Notes: generated by a model from the sequence alone, not told the origin. A DNA stretch of 64,000 nt from Arcobacter acticola (GCF_013177675.1 NZ_CP042652.1:1054001-1118000), one strand, 5' to 3'. Positions 21,002 through 30,108 are shown, counted from the first letter of the stretch. Program-made: numbers and translations.

Positions 21002-22187
21002 GGATGAGAGAAAAGCATTAATTAGTTTTTTATCGATTTATATAATTTCAGCAATATTTTTAATAGGCGTAATTTTATATATCTATTATAAAAATGAAAC
21101 AAAAATGTTAGAAGAAACATGTAGTATGGAATTGAATAATGCTTCAATGCATATTAAAACTGAAATCATGAATAAATATATGAAGAAACAAGAATTTAAT
21201 GCAAATAAATTATTAAATGAAAATATAAAATATGGACTTTTTGACAAAGATAAAAAAGTCATCTTTTCATATTTAGATAAAAACTTTGCAATTGATTTTT
21301 CTAAAACTTCTAATAAGAATGAATTTTATAACTATTTTATTACTACATTAGATGAAGAGGATATTCCTATTAAATATATTGTAATAGAAACTTGTCAAGA
21401 AGTTCAAGATAAAAATAAATTAAAAATATTTATATTAATTATTCTTGTTTTAAGTTCTATTTTTATTGGTTGTATTGGGTTTTTATTATCAAAGATTTTA
21501 CTAAAACCAGTTCGTCAAAGAATTCACTCAATGGATAAATTTATAAAGGATTCTGCCCATGAATTAAATACTCCTATTTCAGTATTAATGACATCCGTAT
21601 CAATGTTAAAAAATGGAAAAAATCCACAGAAAATGATGAAATATATATTAAGTAGTTCTAAGCAAATATCACAGATTTATAATGATATTCATTTTTCTGC
21701 TTTTAATGAAATAAATGAAGATGTATTTGAAGAATTCAATTTAAAAGAATTAGTAAGTGAAAGTGTTGATTATTTTAATGATATATCTATTACTAAAAAT
21801 ATAGTAATAAATTCAGATTTAGAAAATTGTTTTATAAAAATGGATAGAACTAAAACACAAAAATTGGTAAATAACCTTATTTCAAATGCCATAAAATATA
21901 GCTATAAAGATTCCCAAATTGATGTTTGTTTAATCAATAATATATTAAGCGTAAAAGATTATGGGATTGGAATAAGTAATGAAGAACAAAAAGAAATTTT
22001 CAAAAGATATAAAAGAGGAAATAATAATGAAGGTGGTTTTGGAATAGGTTTAGATATTGTAAAAGGAATATGTGAAGAATATTTATTGCCTTTAACTGTA
22101 GAGTCCAAAATCAAAAATGGAGCACTTTTTAGTATCGATTTTACAAGTATCTTAAATAAAAAGTATATGCAAAAGGAAAATGAATAA
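20994..22187 (+). CDS. Sensor histidine kinase
   Basis: A 397-residue inner-membrane kinase with membrane helices at about 9-32 and 144-168 enclosing a periplasmic sensor domain of about 110 residues. The H-box SAHELNTP puts the phospho-acceptor at H189. The N-box LVNNLISNAIKYS, G1 VKDYGIGIS and G2 GGFGIGLDI are all present. No HAMP domain is evident. The TTG start at 20994 overlaps the regulator's stop by 8 bases. The sensor domain gives no hint of the ligand. Confidence 0.9.
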   Translation: MNRDERKALISFLSIYIISAIFLIGVILYIYYKNETKMLEETCSMELNNASMHIKTEIMNKYMKKQEFNANKLLNENIKYGLFDKDKKVIFSYLDKNFAIDFSKTSNKNEFYNYFITTLDEEDIPIKYIVIETCQEVQDKNKLKIFILIILVLSSIFIGCIGFLLSKILLKPVRQRIHSMDKFIKDSAHELNTPISVLMTSVSMLKNGKNPQKMMKYILSSSKQISQIYNDIHFSAFNEINEDVFEEFNLKELVSESVDYFNDISITKNIVINSDLENCFIKMDRTKTQKLVNNLISNAIKYSYKDSQIDVCLINNILSVKDYGIGISNEEQKEIFKRYKRGNNNEGGFGIGLDIVKGICEEYLLPLTVESKIKNGALFSIDFTSILNKKYMQKENE

Positions 22188-22228
22188 TTCTTTTGTTAAA
22201 ATACGAAAAAATATAATAAAGATTATTT

Positions 22229-22810
22229 ATGATAAATATAATTAAAAATTTTAAAACAAGCGAACTTACGAATACTAGATTTATTCATCCTGTAAAAGTA
22301 AGTTTTAATCTTAATGGAAAAGACAAAGCTTGGGAGGCAGTTAGTAGCCATGATAGTGTTGCAATACTTTTATATCATGAAGAAAGAAATGCTTTCTTAC
22401 TTGTAAAACAATTTCGAGCGCCTGTTTATTTAAATGATAATAGTAAAACCTATACCTATGAATTATGCGCAGGATTAGTTGATAAAGATAAATCATTAAT
22501 AGAAATTGCAAAAGAAGAAATAGATGAAGAGTGTGGATATAATGTATCTGTAGAAAGTATTCAAAAAGTAACATCATTTTTTACAAATGTTGGAATCAGT
22601 GGTGGTTGTCAACATCTATTTTTTGCAAAAATAAATGAATCTATGAAAATACATGAAGGTGGAGGGGTGAATGATGAACAAATTGAACTTTATTTTTTAC
22701 CTATTGAAAAATCAGATGAATTAATTTTTGATGAATCAAAGGCTAAGACTCCTGGCTTGATGTTTAGCTTTTACTGGTTTTTGAAAAATCAAAAAAAATT
22801 AGGACTATAG
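22229..22810 (+). CDS. NUDT14-like Nudix hydrolase (probable nucleoside-diphosphate-sugar diphosphatase)
   Basis: A 193-residue Nudix protein of the ADP-ribose/UDP-sugar pyrophosphatase branch. The Nudix box AGLVDKDKSLIEIAKEEIDE departs from consensus: Lys replaces the first Glu and Glu replaces the Arg. The same departures, and nearby features such as GLVD, EECGY and HEGGGVN, recall UDP-glucose diphosphatase NUDT14. The catalytic Glu residues of the EExxEE core remain. It follows the kinase by 41 bases and is immediately followed by cytochrome c. UDP-sugar turnover is the likeliest role. Confidence 0.82.
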   Translation: MINIIKNFKTSELTNTRFIHPVKVSFNLNGKDKAWEAVSSHDSVAILLYHEERNAFLLVKQFRAPVYLNDNSKTYTYELCAGLVDKDKSLIEIAKEEIDEECGYNVSVESIQKVTSFFTNVGISGGCQHLFFAKINESMKIHEGGGVNDEQIELYFLPIEKSDELIFDESKAKTPGLMFSFYWFLKNQKKLGL

Positions 22811-22811
22811 T

Positions 22812-23285
22812 ATGAAACTTTTTTTTATAATATTTTTATTAATAAGCACTTACTCTTTTGTTAATGCAGCAGAAGAAGAACTTTTGGCTCCTTTACCAAA
22901 TGCAAATGCAGAATCAATGAATTCTTTAGATATTAATAATTCTTTTATTACAAAATTTGAATATGGGAAAATGTTATATAATAATCCAAGAGGAATAGGT
23001 TGTAATTCTTGCCATGGAAATGATGCTAAGGGCAAAAAAATCATAGATTTTAAACAAGAGCATGATAAAAAAATATATAATTGTGTTTTAAGTGTTCCAA
23101 ATATCAAAGATATAGATTATGATACTTTTTCAACAAAAGTTAATTCTAAAAAGAATCCAAATGTAAAATTTGAGAAAGAACAAGTTTGTGAGAAACTAAT
23201 ATATTACGCAAATGTTATGCCAACATACTTTTTAGTTGAAGAAGAAATAGAAGCTATTTATTATTATATAAAAAATATTAAATAG
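22812..23285 (+). CDS. Periplasmic monohaem c-type cytochrome
   Basis: A 157-residue protein with an N-terminal signal peptide (about 1-19, ending VNA). One haem-binding motif CNSCH lies at 64-68 after GIG. The Met in NVMPTYF near the C-terminus is a plausible axial ligand. Two further Cys residues (in YNCVL and QVCEK) could form a disulfide, which is uncommon in small cytochromes c. The N-terminal stretch after cleavage is long and acidic. Role in electron transfer is inferred; the partner is not evident. Confidence 0.85.
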   Translation: MKLFFIIFLLISTYSFVNAAEEELLAPLPNANAESMNSLDINNSFITKFEYGKMLYNNPRGIGCNSCHGNDAKGKKIIDFKQEHDKKIYNCVLSVPNIKDIDYDTFSTKVNSKKNPNVKFEKEQVCEKLIYYANVMPTYFLVEEEIEAIYYYIKNIK

Positions 23286-23302
23286 CTTTATTCAAAATAG
23301 CC

Positions 23303-24313
23303 TTATCTAGAAAAGGCAATTCCTAATCCTATTTTATGAATTTCTTGGTTATAATCAATTAAACTATTTCCATATCCTGAAAATACTTGTAGTAAACCAA
23401 AAGTATTTTTTGATGAAATTACGTTAGGTAAAGGGAAAGTCCAATCTAATTGAACTGCCCCTCTATTTGCATCGTGAAAATCTAAATTATTTCTTATCAT
23501 TAATTCAAATGTATGTTTTTTATCAACATATACAAATGTTAATTCTCCATTTCCATAATAATCTTCAATGTCAGCATTATCATCATCTTTTGTGTCTTCT
23601 GGAATTCTATACCAAACTTTTGGAACAAAAAATAGATTTGAGAATTGAAAATATGTTTCTAAATAAGCTCTATTCCATGACCTAGATTCTTCATCATTTC
23701 TTCCATTTGAAGAATGCATTATAGATAACTTATAGGCTTTAAAGACTTCATTATCTTTAAATGGAAATTGAATAAAAACTTCAGGTTCATAATTTGATTC
23801 TCTAAATGGAGCTGAATCTTCTGCTGTTTGCCAAAATGATTTTTGAGTATATGCAGCACTTATTGTTTCATTAAAACCTAATAAATCGTAAGTCATTGGT
23901 TTCTCTATACTGATTTGAAATGCAGTTTCAAATTGGTTTCTATCTTCAATTTTATTTATATTATATGTTGCTGGTAATAAATAGTTTTTTTTGTAAGGAT
24001 ATAAACCAAAGTCTTTTGTAATTATTTGTTCTAAATTATCATCAGTTTCTTTATCTTCAACTTTATTAATTTGTGTTTCATAAAATTCTTCTTTTACAAT
24101 TGAGAAGTTTTCAACTTTTTTTTCTTCACTTTTAGATAAATTATTTATATATTTATCTTCTTTTGTTGAATTTAAATTAGCAGCTTTTTTATAAAGAACC
24201 ATTGCTTCTTTATAATTACCTTCTTTTTCTAAATCTTGAGCTTTTTGGTATATAGAATTTATGTCTTCACTAAAACATAAACTATAAATAAACAGGGGTA
24301 ATAATTTTTTCAT
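23303..24313 (-). CDS. pldA: Outer-membrane phospholipase A1 with N-terminal extension
   Basis: Outer-membrane phospholipase A of the OMPLA family. HSSNG holds catalytic His and Ser (209 and 211 counted from an upstream ATG at 24340), and the Asn of WNRAY (223) completes the triad. I prefer the ATG at 24313, which gives a good signal peptide (MKKLLPLFIYSLCFS). Between signal and barrel are about 90 extra residues with a TPR-like motif (YQKAQDLEKEGNYKEAMVLY) and an acidic linker. The barrel begins near LYPYKKNYLLPATYN and ends in an aromatic-rich strand. Confidence 0.88.
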   Translation of the reverse strand: MKKLLPLFIYSLCFSEDINSIYQKAQDLEKEGNYKEAMVLYKKAANLNSTKEDKYINNLSKSEEKKVENFSIVKEEFYETQINKVEDKETDDNLEQIITKDFGLYPYKKNYLLPATYNINKIEDRNQFETAFQISIEKPMTYDLLGFNETISAAYTQKSFWQTAEDSAPFRESNYEPEVFIQFPFKDNEVFKAYKLSIMHSSNGRNDEESRSWNRAYLETYFQFSNLFFVPKVWYRIPEDTKDDDNADIEDYYGNGELTFVYVDKKHTFELMIRNNLDFHDANRGAVQLDWTFPLPNVISSKNTFGLLQVFSGYGNSLIDYNQEIHKIGLGIAFSR

Positions 24314-24432
24314 TTTCAACCATTTAATTTTTTTTCGCATTTTACATTAATATAGATTAAGAGATGTCTTTTATACAAGCTAAAAGAGTATAAATGATAT
24401 AATCGACGAAAATTTAGAAAAAAAGGTTAATA

Positions 24433-25077
24433 ATGATACTTGTTGCACCTTCAATATTATCAGCAGATTTTGGAAATTTAACTAATGAAATAAAAGCTAT
24501 TTGTGACGCTGGTTGTGATCTAATACACGTAGATGTAATGGATGGACATTTTGTTCCTAATATGACTATTGGTCCAGTTGTTGTAACTCCAGTTGCAAAA
24601 GCTGCAACTAAACCACTTGATATTCATTTAATGGTTGAAGATAACAATTTCTTTATTGATTTATTTGCATCTTTAAAACCGATGTATATTTCTTTTCATA
24701 TAGAAAGTGAAAGACATCCCCATAGAGTAATTCAGAAATTAAGAGCATTAGGAATAAAACCAGCTATTGTTTTAAATCCTCATACTCCTCCTGAAGCAAT
24801 TGAGTATTTAATTGAAGATTTGGATATGGTTTTATTGATGTCTGTAAATCCAGGTTTCGGTGGTCAAAAATTTATTTCAAGTGTAGTTGAAAAAGCTAAA
24901 AAACTAAAAGAGCTTATTAACAAAAGAAATCCAAATTGTTTAATTCAAGTTGATGGTGGAGTAAATGATAAAAATATTCATATTTTAAAAGATGCTGGAG
25001 TTGATGTTGTTGTTGCTGGATCTTATGTATTTGGAAATGATAATTACTCGACTGCAATAAAAAGTTTACAGGTATAA
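24433..25077 (+). CDS. rpe: Ribulose-phosphate 3-epimerase
   Basis: Interconverts ribulose-5-P and xylulose-5-P in the pentose phosphate pathway. It has 214 residues, the normal size. APSILSADF at 5-13, HVDVMDGHFVPN at about 32-43, HLMVE, VNPGFGGQKF and DGGVN are the family signatures and include the metal-binding His and Asp. AAAAAGG precedes the ATG. It heads a run rpe-trpF-exonuclease-HD hydrolase with gaps of 2 bases or overlaps. Confidence 0.96.
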   Translation: MILVAPSILSADFGNLTNEIKAICDAGCDLIHVDVMDGHFVPNMTIGPVVVTPVAKAATKPLDIHLMVEDNNFFIDLFASLKPMYISFHIESERHPHRVIQKLRALGIKPAIVLNPHTPPEAIEYLIEDLDMVLLMSVNPGFGGQKFISSVVEKAKKLKELINKRNPNCLIQVDGGVNDKNIHILKDAGVDVVVAGSYVFGNDNYSTAIKSLQV

Positions 25078-25079
25078 AT

Positions 25080-25676
25080 ATGAAAGTTAAGATTTGTGGC
25101 ATTACTAATTTACAAGATGCTCTTGATGCTATAAATTCAGGAGCAAATGCATTAGGTTTTGTTTTTTATAAAAAATCACCTAGATATATCGAAGCTAAAA
25201 AAGCAAAAGAGATAATAGATAAACTTCCTCCCTTTATTCAAACTGTTGGACTTTTTGTAAATGAAGATGAAACTTTTATAAATGAGATTTGTCTTGAATC
25301 AAAAATGCAATTAGCACAAATAATTGATGATAATGAGATTATAAATTATGATTTGTTAAAAGTGAAATATTTAAAAGTATTAAGAGCAAAAGAGCAAAAA
25401 GATTTAAGGAATTTAAATAAAGAGTACTATTTAGTTGATGCCTTTGTAGATAGTTTCGGAGGAGTTGGTAAAAGAATTGCTTTAGAATGGTTTGAGGATA
25501 TTGATTGCTCTAGACTTATTTTGGCAGGTGGATTAACATCAGCTAATCTAAAAGAGATTGATGGTTTTGGTTTTTATGGAGTTGATGTAAGTAGTGGTGT
25601 AGAATCAGATATTAAAGGCAAAAAAGATAGAGCTAAAATGATAGCTTTTTTAAAAGAAGCAAATGAAATCAAATAG
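25080..25676 (+). CDS. trpF: Phosphoribosylanthranilate isomerase
   Basis: Third step of tryptophan synthesis from anthranilate. It has 198 residues in a TIM barrel. VKICGIT at 2-8 carries the catalytic Cys, GFVFYKKSPRYI follows, and VDVSSGVES near the C-terminus is the phosphate-binding loop. It begins 2 bases after rpe and overlaps the exonuclease gene by 14 bases. It is separated from trpC (32635), so the trp pathway genes seen here are dispersed. Confidence 0.95.
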   Translation: MKVKICGITNLQDALDAINSGANALGFVFYKKSPRYIEAKKAKEIIDKLPPFIQTVGLFVNEDETFINEICLESKMQLAQIIDDNEIINYDLLKVKYLKVLRAKEQKDLRNLNKEYYLVDAFVDSFGGVGKRIALEWFEDIDCSRLILAGGLTSANLKEIDGFGFYGVDVSSGVESDIKGKKDRAKMIAFLKEANEIK

Positions 25677-26481
25677 AAGAATAATTCCTAAACCTTCTTT
25701 TAAATTGCAAAACATTATACAAAGATTAAAAATTGAACCAATATTATATACAGAATTTTTAGACTTATTAGAAAAAGCTACTGATTCTATGTATGAAAAT
25801 TCAGAATTAGAATTTGAATTATTATTATCAAATGGTTTACCGTTGGAATTTGATGGTGATTTTGTTTTTCTTAAGACAAAAAATACTTTAATAGAAGATC
25901 AAACTTTTTGTATTGTAGATATAGAAACAAATGGTGGAAGTGTAAAAAAAGGTTTTCAAATCATTGAATTAGGTGCTGTTAAATATAAGAATGGACAAAT
26001 AGTTGATAAATTTCAATCTTTGGTTTATGCAAAAGAAATTCCTCCTTATGTACAAGAAGTAACAAAAATAACTCCTAAAATGCTTGAAGATGCTCCTCGA
26101 CTTGAAAATGTTCTAAAAGATTTTAAACTTTTTCTAGAGGATGATGTATTTATTGCACATGATATAAAATTTGACTATACATTTATTTCAGAATCATTAG
26201 AAAAATATAATTTAGGTAAACTATTAAATAGAAAAATTTGTTCAATTGATTTAGCGCGAAGAACTATAGAATCAGAACGATATGGCTTAAGTTTTCTAAA
26301 AGAGCTTTTAAATATAGAAATTGAAAATCATCATAGAGCTTATTATGATGCTTTAACTACAGCTATTATTTTTGAAAAAAGTTTGCAAAATTTAGATTCA
26401 AATAAAATAAAAACTGTAGAAGAACTAATTACTTTTTCAAAAAGTGATAATGTAATAAATTCAACTTTAAAAAAGGCTTAA
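25663..26481 (+). CDS. DEDDh 3'-5' exonuclease (DNA polymerase III epsilon-like)
   Basis: A 272-residue protein. Residues about 1-80 form a helical N-terminal region without a recognised domain; about 83-245 form a DnaQ-type exonuclease. IVDIETNGG holds the first Asp and Glu, AHDIKFDYTF the second Asp, and HHRAYYDA the His and last Asp, so all DEDDh residues are present. It may proofread for the replicative polymerase, or be a repair nuclease. The ATG lies inside trpF (14-base overlap). Confidence 0.88.
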   Translation: MKSNRRIIPKPSFKLQNIIQRLKIEPILYTEFLDLLEKATDSMYENSELEFELLLSNGLPLEFDGDFVFLKTKNTLIEDQTFCIVDIETNGGSVKKGFQIIELGAVKYKNGQIVDKFQSLVYAKEIPPYVQEVTKITPKMLEDAPRLENVLKDFKLFLEDDVFIAHDIKFDYTFISESLEKYNLGKLLNRKICSIDLARRTIESERYGLSFLKELLNIEIENHHRAYYDALTTAIIFEKSLQNLDSNKIKTVEELITFSKSDNVINSTLKKA

Positions 26482-26482
26482 T

Positions 26483-27028
26483 ATGTTTAGTCAAGAAAAT
26501 TATATAAAATTCCTTACTTTTGCAGCCAATGCTCATGGCACTCAAAAAACTCCACATGATTTCCCTTATTTAACTCATATCTCTTGTGTAGCTATGGAAG
26601 TAATACATGCTTGCGAGAAATCATCATTAGATGAGAAGAAAGCTGATTTTGCTATTACTTGTGCTTTATTGCATGATGTAATTGAAGATACGAATATAAC
26701 TTATGATGAGTTATATACAAAATTTGGTCCTGATATTGCAGATGGTGTTGAAGCATTAACAAAAAATAAAATTTTGCCATCAAAACAAGAACAAATGAGA
26801 GATAGTATTGAAAGACTCTTAACACAAAGTTATGAAGTTCAAATGGTAAAATTAGCAGATAGAATCACAAATCTTGGAACTCCTCCAACTTCTTGGGATA
26901 ATGAAAAGATAAAAGCTTATGCAAAAGAAGCTAGTTTTATTTTATCATGTTTAAGAAATTCAAATATTTATTTAGCAAAAAGATTAGAAGATAAAATAGA
27001 AGAGTATAAAAAGTATATAAAAGAGTAG
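26483..27028 (+). CDS. HD-domain phosphohydrolase, small alarmone hydrolase-like
   Basis: A 181-residue stand-alone HD protein resembling the hydrolase half of SpoT and the MESH1 family. HGTQKTPHDFPYLTHI near 18-33 and LLHDVIEDT near 74-82 supply the metal-binding His and Asp residues, and VKLADRITNL follows near 119. There is no synthetase or TGS domain. ppGpp hydrolysis is a family-based guess. It starts 1 base after the exonuclease stop and ends before a strong bidirectional terminator. Confidence 0.85.
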   Translation: MFSQENYIKFLTFAANAHGTQKTPHDFPYLTHISCVAMEVIHACEKSSLDEKKADFAITCALLHDVIEDTNITYDELYTKFGPDIADGVEALTKNKILPSKQEQMRDSIERLLTQSYEVQMVKLADRITNLGTPPTSWDNEKIKAYAKEASFILSCLRNSNIYLAKRLEDKIEEYKKYIKE

Positions 27029-27052
27029 GGAATTTGCACACTTACTAGATTT

Positions 27053-27080
27053 AAAATAAAAGCCCTCAGGCTTTTATTTT
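27053..27080. terminator. Strong bidirectional terminator
   Basis: AAAATAAAAGCC (27053-27064) and GGCTTTTATTTT (27069-27080) form a perfect 12-bp stem on a CTCA loop, with A and T tracts built into the arms. It separates the rpe run from oorC on the other strand. Confidence 0.92.
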
Positions 27081-27086
27081 ATTTGA

Positions 27087-27653
27087 TTAAGCTTTAGATA
27101 CTTCTTCTGCGTATTTAAGACCTAAATCAAATGCTTTATTATTAATAGCATGTACTTTTTCAGGTACTTTAGAAAGCATAGTTGCTCTTAATACATCATT
27201 TGATACAGTTTCACCTGTAAAGTAGTTAGCCATAGCCAATGCTAATACTGATTGAGTAATAACATTTCCTACTTCTTCTTTTGCAATAGTAATAATTGGA
27301 ATCTCATAGATTTTCCATTTTTTTCTATCTTCATCTGTAGGGCTAACTAAATTTGGCTCAACTACGATTACTCCGCCTTCTTTTACACCACTTTTAAATT
27401 GGTTATAAGAAATTTGTGCAACTGATAACATAAAATCAATTTCACCATCATTTGCATAAGGGTATAAAATTTCTTCATCTTGTAAAGTAATATCAACAAC
27501 AGTTGGTCCACCTCTAACTTGAGATGTATAAGTTGCAGTTTTTAAACCAAAACCACCATCTTTAATTTTTGCAGCTGCGAAAATCGCACCTGCAAGAAGT
27601 ACACCTTGTCCACCAACACCTGTAAATCTCATTAAAGTTCTATTTGCTGCCAT
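27087..27653 (-). CDS. oorC: 2-oxoglutarate:acceptor oxidoreductase, gamma subunit
   Basis: A 188-residue subunit of the 2-oxoglutarate:acceptor oxidoreductase, the oxygen-sensitive TCA enzyme that replaces the 2-oxoglutarate dehydrogenase complex in Campylobacterota. FTGVGGQGVLLAG near residues 10-22 is the conserved gamma-domain loop. It is last in oorDABC, 10 bases after oorB. The substrate assignment rests on gene order D-A-B-C and phylum habit; a related 2-oxoacid oxidoreductase cannot be fully excluded. Confidence 0.9.
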   Translation of the reverse strand: MAANRTLMRFTGVGGQGVLLAGAIFAAAKIKDGGFGLKTATYTSQVRGGPTVVDITLQDEEILYPYANDGEIDFMLSVAQISYNQFKSGVKEGGVIVVEPNLVSPTDEDRKKWKIYEIPIITIAKEEVGNVITQSVLALAMANYFTGETVSNDVLRATMLSKVPEKVHAINNKAFDLGLKYAEEVSKA

Positions 27654-27663
27654 GTGGATCTCC

Positions 27664-28497
27664 TTATAATTGAACCATAGTTTTATTTTTGTGAGCTTCT
27701 TTTACTTTTTCGTATGAGTCACAATATTCTGCTGCTTCAGTATCATGTTTTAAGATACCAGTAGGGAAAATACCTTTTTGTTCTTCTGGTTCTAATTTGT
27801 CAAACTTTGCTTTAGCCATAGAAATAGAATCAATCCACTCTAAGTTTGCCATAGCAGTTGCCATTTTATTTTTTCTTCCTAAATTAACGTGACAGTTAGA
27901 GAATACTTCAATAAATGAGAAACCTTTATGTTCAAAACCTTTAACTAAAACTCTTTCAAGTTTTTTAGGATCAAGCATTGTTTCTCTTGCAATAAATGAA
28001 GCACCTGCTGCTTCAACTAATTTACAAGCATCAAAAGTAGGGTCAATATTTCCTCTACTCATTGTTACAGTCCACATACCTTGAGGAGTAGTAGGAGATG
28101 TTTGTGAATTTGTTAATCCATAAATGAAGTTATTGATAATAATATAGTTTAAGTCAATATTTCTTCTTGAAGCATGAATTGTATGATTTCCACCAATTGC
28201 AAGTCCATCACCATCTCCACCAACAACGATTACTTTTTTATCAGGATTTGCTAATTTAATTCCTGTTGCATATGGTAAAGTTCTACCATGAGTTGTGTGA
28301 ACTGTATTACAATTGATATATGAAGAGAATCTTCCTGAACATCCAATTCCTGAAACAACACAAACATCATCCATATTCCAACCAATTTTTTCAATGGCTC
28401 TAATTACAGATTTTAAAATAACTCCATCACCACATCCCCAACACCATAGTGTTGGCATTTTGTCTGTTCTTAAATATTCATCATAATTAAATGCCAT
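27664..28497 (-). CDS. oorB: 2-oxoglutarate:acceptor oxidoreductase, beta subunit (TPP-binding)
   Basis: A 277-residue subunit. CWGCGDG near 19-25 and SGIGCSGRF near 50 hold Cys residues typical of the beta subunit; VVGGDGDGLAIGGNH near 91-105 is the thiamine-diphosphate/Mg motif, with IIINNFIYGLT following. It is 10 bases upstream of oorC and 2 bases downstream of oorA. With oorA it forms the catalytic core that makes succinyl-CoA and reduced ferredoxin or flavodoxin. Confidence 0.93.
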   Translation of the reverse strand: MAFNYDEYLRTDKMPTLWCWGCGDGVILKSVIRAIEKIGWNMDDVCVVSGIGCSGRFSSYINCNTVHTTHGRTLPYATGIKLANPDKKVIVVGGDGDGLAIGGNHTIHASRRNIDLNYIIINNFIYGLTNSQTSPTTPQGMWTVTMSRGNIDPTFDACKLVEAAGASFIARETMLDPKKLERVLVKGFEHKGFSFIEVFSNCHVNLGRKNKMATAMANLEWIDSISMAKAKFDKLEPEEQKGIFPTGILKHDTEAAEYCDSYEKVKEAHKNKTMVQL

Positions 28498-28499
28498 GA

Positions 28500-29630
28500 T
28501 TACATTCCTTTCACTTTTTCAATAATTTCTAGAGGAGATAAAGGTCTACCATTTACTTTGAATAATGTATCAAAATCTGATCTTCCACTTACTCTTTGTA
28601 CTTCATCTGCGAATTGACCCATATTTAATTCAGTAATTAATACTTTATCAAATCTTGTCATTAATTCTTTGATTCTTTTTGCTGGACTTGGCCAAATTGT
28701 TAATGGTCTGAACATACCAACTTTGATACCTTCTTTTCTCATTCTATTGATAGCTTCAGTAACACCTAGAGAAACAGAACCATAAGCAATAATCATAATG
28801 TCGGCATCTTCTAACATATACTCCTCATTTAATTCTAATTCATCTAAGTGAGCATCAACTTTATTAAATAATCTTTTCATTAAAGCATCACATAATTCAG
28901 CATCTTCAGTTGGATGTCCTGTTGGTCCATGGTGAAGACCAGTGAAGTGGTATCTATAACCTTCAAACATTGGATTTAAGATAGCTGGTTCATCAGCACC
29001 TACACCATAAGGCTTGTAATCTTTTTTGTCACCTGTAAATTTTCTTCTTGAAATTTTACCAGCTTGAACTTCTTCTAAGTCTGGAATTACAGCTTTTCCA
29101 CTCATGTGACCAATTGTTTCATCTAATAAAATGAATACTGGTTGCATAAATCTATCAGCTAAATTAAATGCTCTTACAGTTTCTGTATAACATTCTCTTA
29201 GGTTACCAGGAACTAAAGTAATCGATTTAACATCCCCATGAGTTGGGTTTCTAGCTTGTAATAAGTCACCTTGAGCAACCCTTGTTGGAAGACCAGTTGA
29301 TGGACCACCTCTCATTACATTTACTACTACTAAAGGTATTTCAGAAATATATCCAACACCTAGGTTTTCTGCTTTCAAAGATATACCAGGACCTGATGAT
29401 GCTGTCATTGATCTTTTTCCAGACATAGCTGCACCAATTGCTGTACAAATTCCAGCAATTTCATCTTCCATTTGAATACATGCTTGACCTCTAGCTGGTA
29501 AAGCAGATGAAAGTATGTGCATTATTTCACTTGAAGGAGTAATTGGATATCCACCAAAAAACTCAACATCAGCGTCAAGCGCAGCTTTTGCTGCTAATTC
29601 ATTTCCTGTTGAAATTAGTTCTCTTGCCAT
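28500..29630 (-). CDS. oorA: 2-oxoglutarate:acceptor oxidoreductase, alpha subunit
   Basis: A 376-residue alpha subunit. EFFGGYPITPSSEIM near 23-37 is the conserved start of the pyruvate-ferredoxin-oxidoreductase-type domain I, and MTASSGPGISLKAE near 75-88 is the substrate/TPP-side loop. The C-terminal third is domain II (transketolase-C-like). It is 9 bases downstream of oorD and 2 upstream of oorB, so the complex is made from one message. Confidence 0.94.
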   Translation of the reverse strand: MARELISTGNELAAKAALDADVEFFGGYPITPSSEIMHILSSALPARGQACIQMEDEIAGICTAIGAAMSGKRSMTASSGPGISLKAENLGVGYISEIPLVVVNVMRGGPSTGLPTRVAQGDLLQARNPTHGDVKSITLVPGNLRECYTETVRAFNLADRFMQPVFILLDETIGHMSGKAVIPDLEEVQAGKISRRKFTGDKKDYKPYGVGADEPAILNPMFEGYRYHFTGLHHGPTGHPTEDAELCDALMKRLFNKVDAHLDELELNEEYMLEDADIMIIAYGSVSLGVTEAINRMRKEGIKVGMFRPLTIWPSPAKRIKELMTRFDKVLITELNMGQFADEVQRVSGRSDFDTLFKVNGRPLSPLEIIEKVKGM

Positions 29631-29639
29631 TAATTCTCC

Positions 29640-29957
29640 TTACGCCTCTAGTTCTCTATAATTATTTTTTATAACCGCTTCTTTTCTTTCTTTTGCTTCT
29701 TCTGTAAGTTTTGCAAATTTAAACTCTTTTTTATCAGCAACATAAATCGCGAAATCAGGACATGCTAATTCGCAATCTGTACAACCAATACATGCTTCAG
29801 GATGTACAACTTTAATCATTGAACCTAACGTAGAATGAACTTCTTGTCTCATAGCTAGAACACCAGCTGGACAAACAGACACACACTTATCACATGCTTT
29901 ACATCTAGCTTCGTTAACCCAAACTGGAGTATTTGCAGGAGCTTCCATATTAGACAT
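29640..29957 (-). CDS. oorD: 2-oxoglutarate:acceptor oxidoreductase, ferredoxin-like delta subunit
   Basis: A 105-residue ferredoxin-type subunit that carries electrons out of the complex. Two [4Fe-4S] motifs are clear: CKACDKCVSVCP near 19-30 and CIGCTDCELACPD near 56-68. The C-terminal tail is charged. It is first in oorDABC and has AAGGAG before the ATG. The 296-base region upstream holds the operon's control region. Confidence 0.93.
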   Translation of the reverse strand: MSNMEAPANTPVWVNEARCKACDKCVSVCPAGVLAMRQEVHSTLGSMIKVVHPEACIGCTDCELACPDFAIYVADKKEFKFAKLTEEAKERKEAVIKNNYRELEA

Positions 29958-30071
29958 AATTTCTCCTTAAATTATTTAAATATCAATATTTGAATAAAAT
30001 CAATATATTATGATTGAATAATAACCTATACTAGCACTAAAGATTGTTTAATTGGGGGATTTTAATTGTTG

Positions 30072-30108
30072 AATTTTACTCTTGTTACATTTTGCAACAA
30101 GTAAAATT
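30072..30108. promoter_or_regulatory. Dyad between oorD and the methyltransferase gene
   Basis: AATTTTAC (30072-30079) with GTAAAATT (30101-30108), and TTGTT (30082-30086) with AACAA (30096-30100), form one interrupted hairpin or operator dyad 115-150 bases upstream of oorD. There is no T tract, so an operator or leader structure is more likely than a terminator. Function unknown. Confidence 0.4.
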
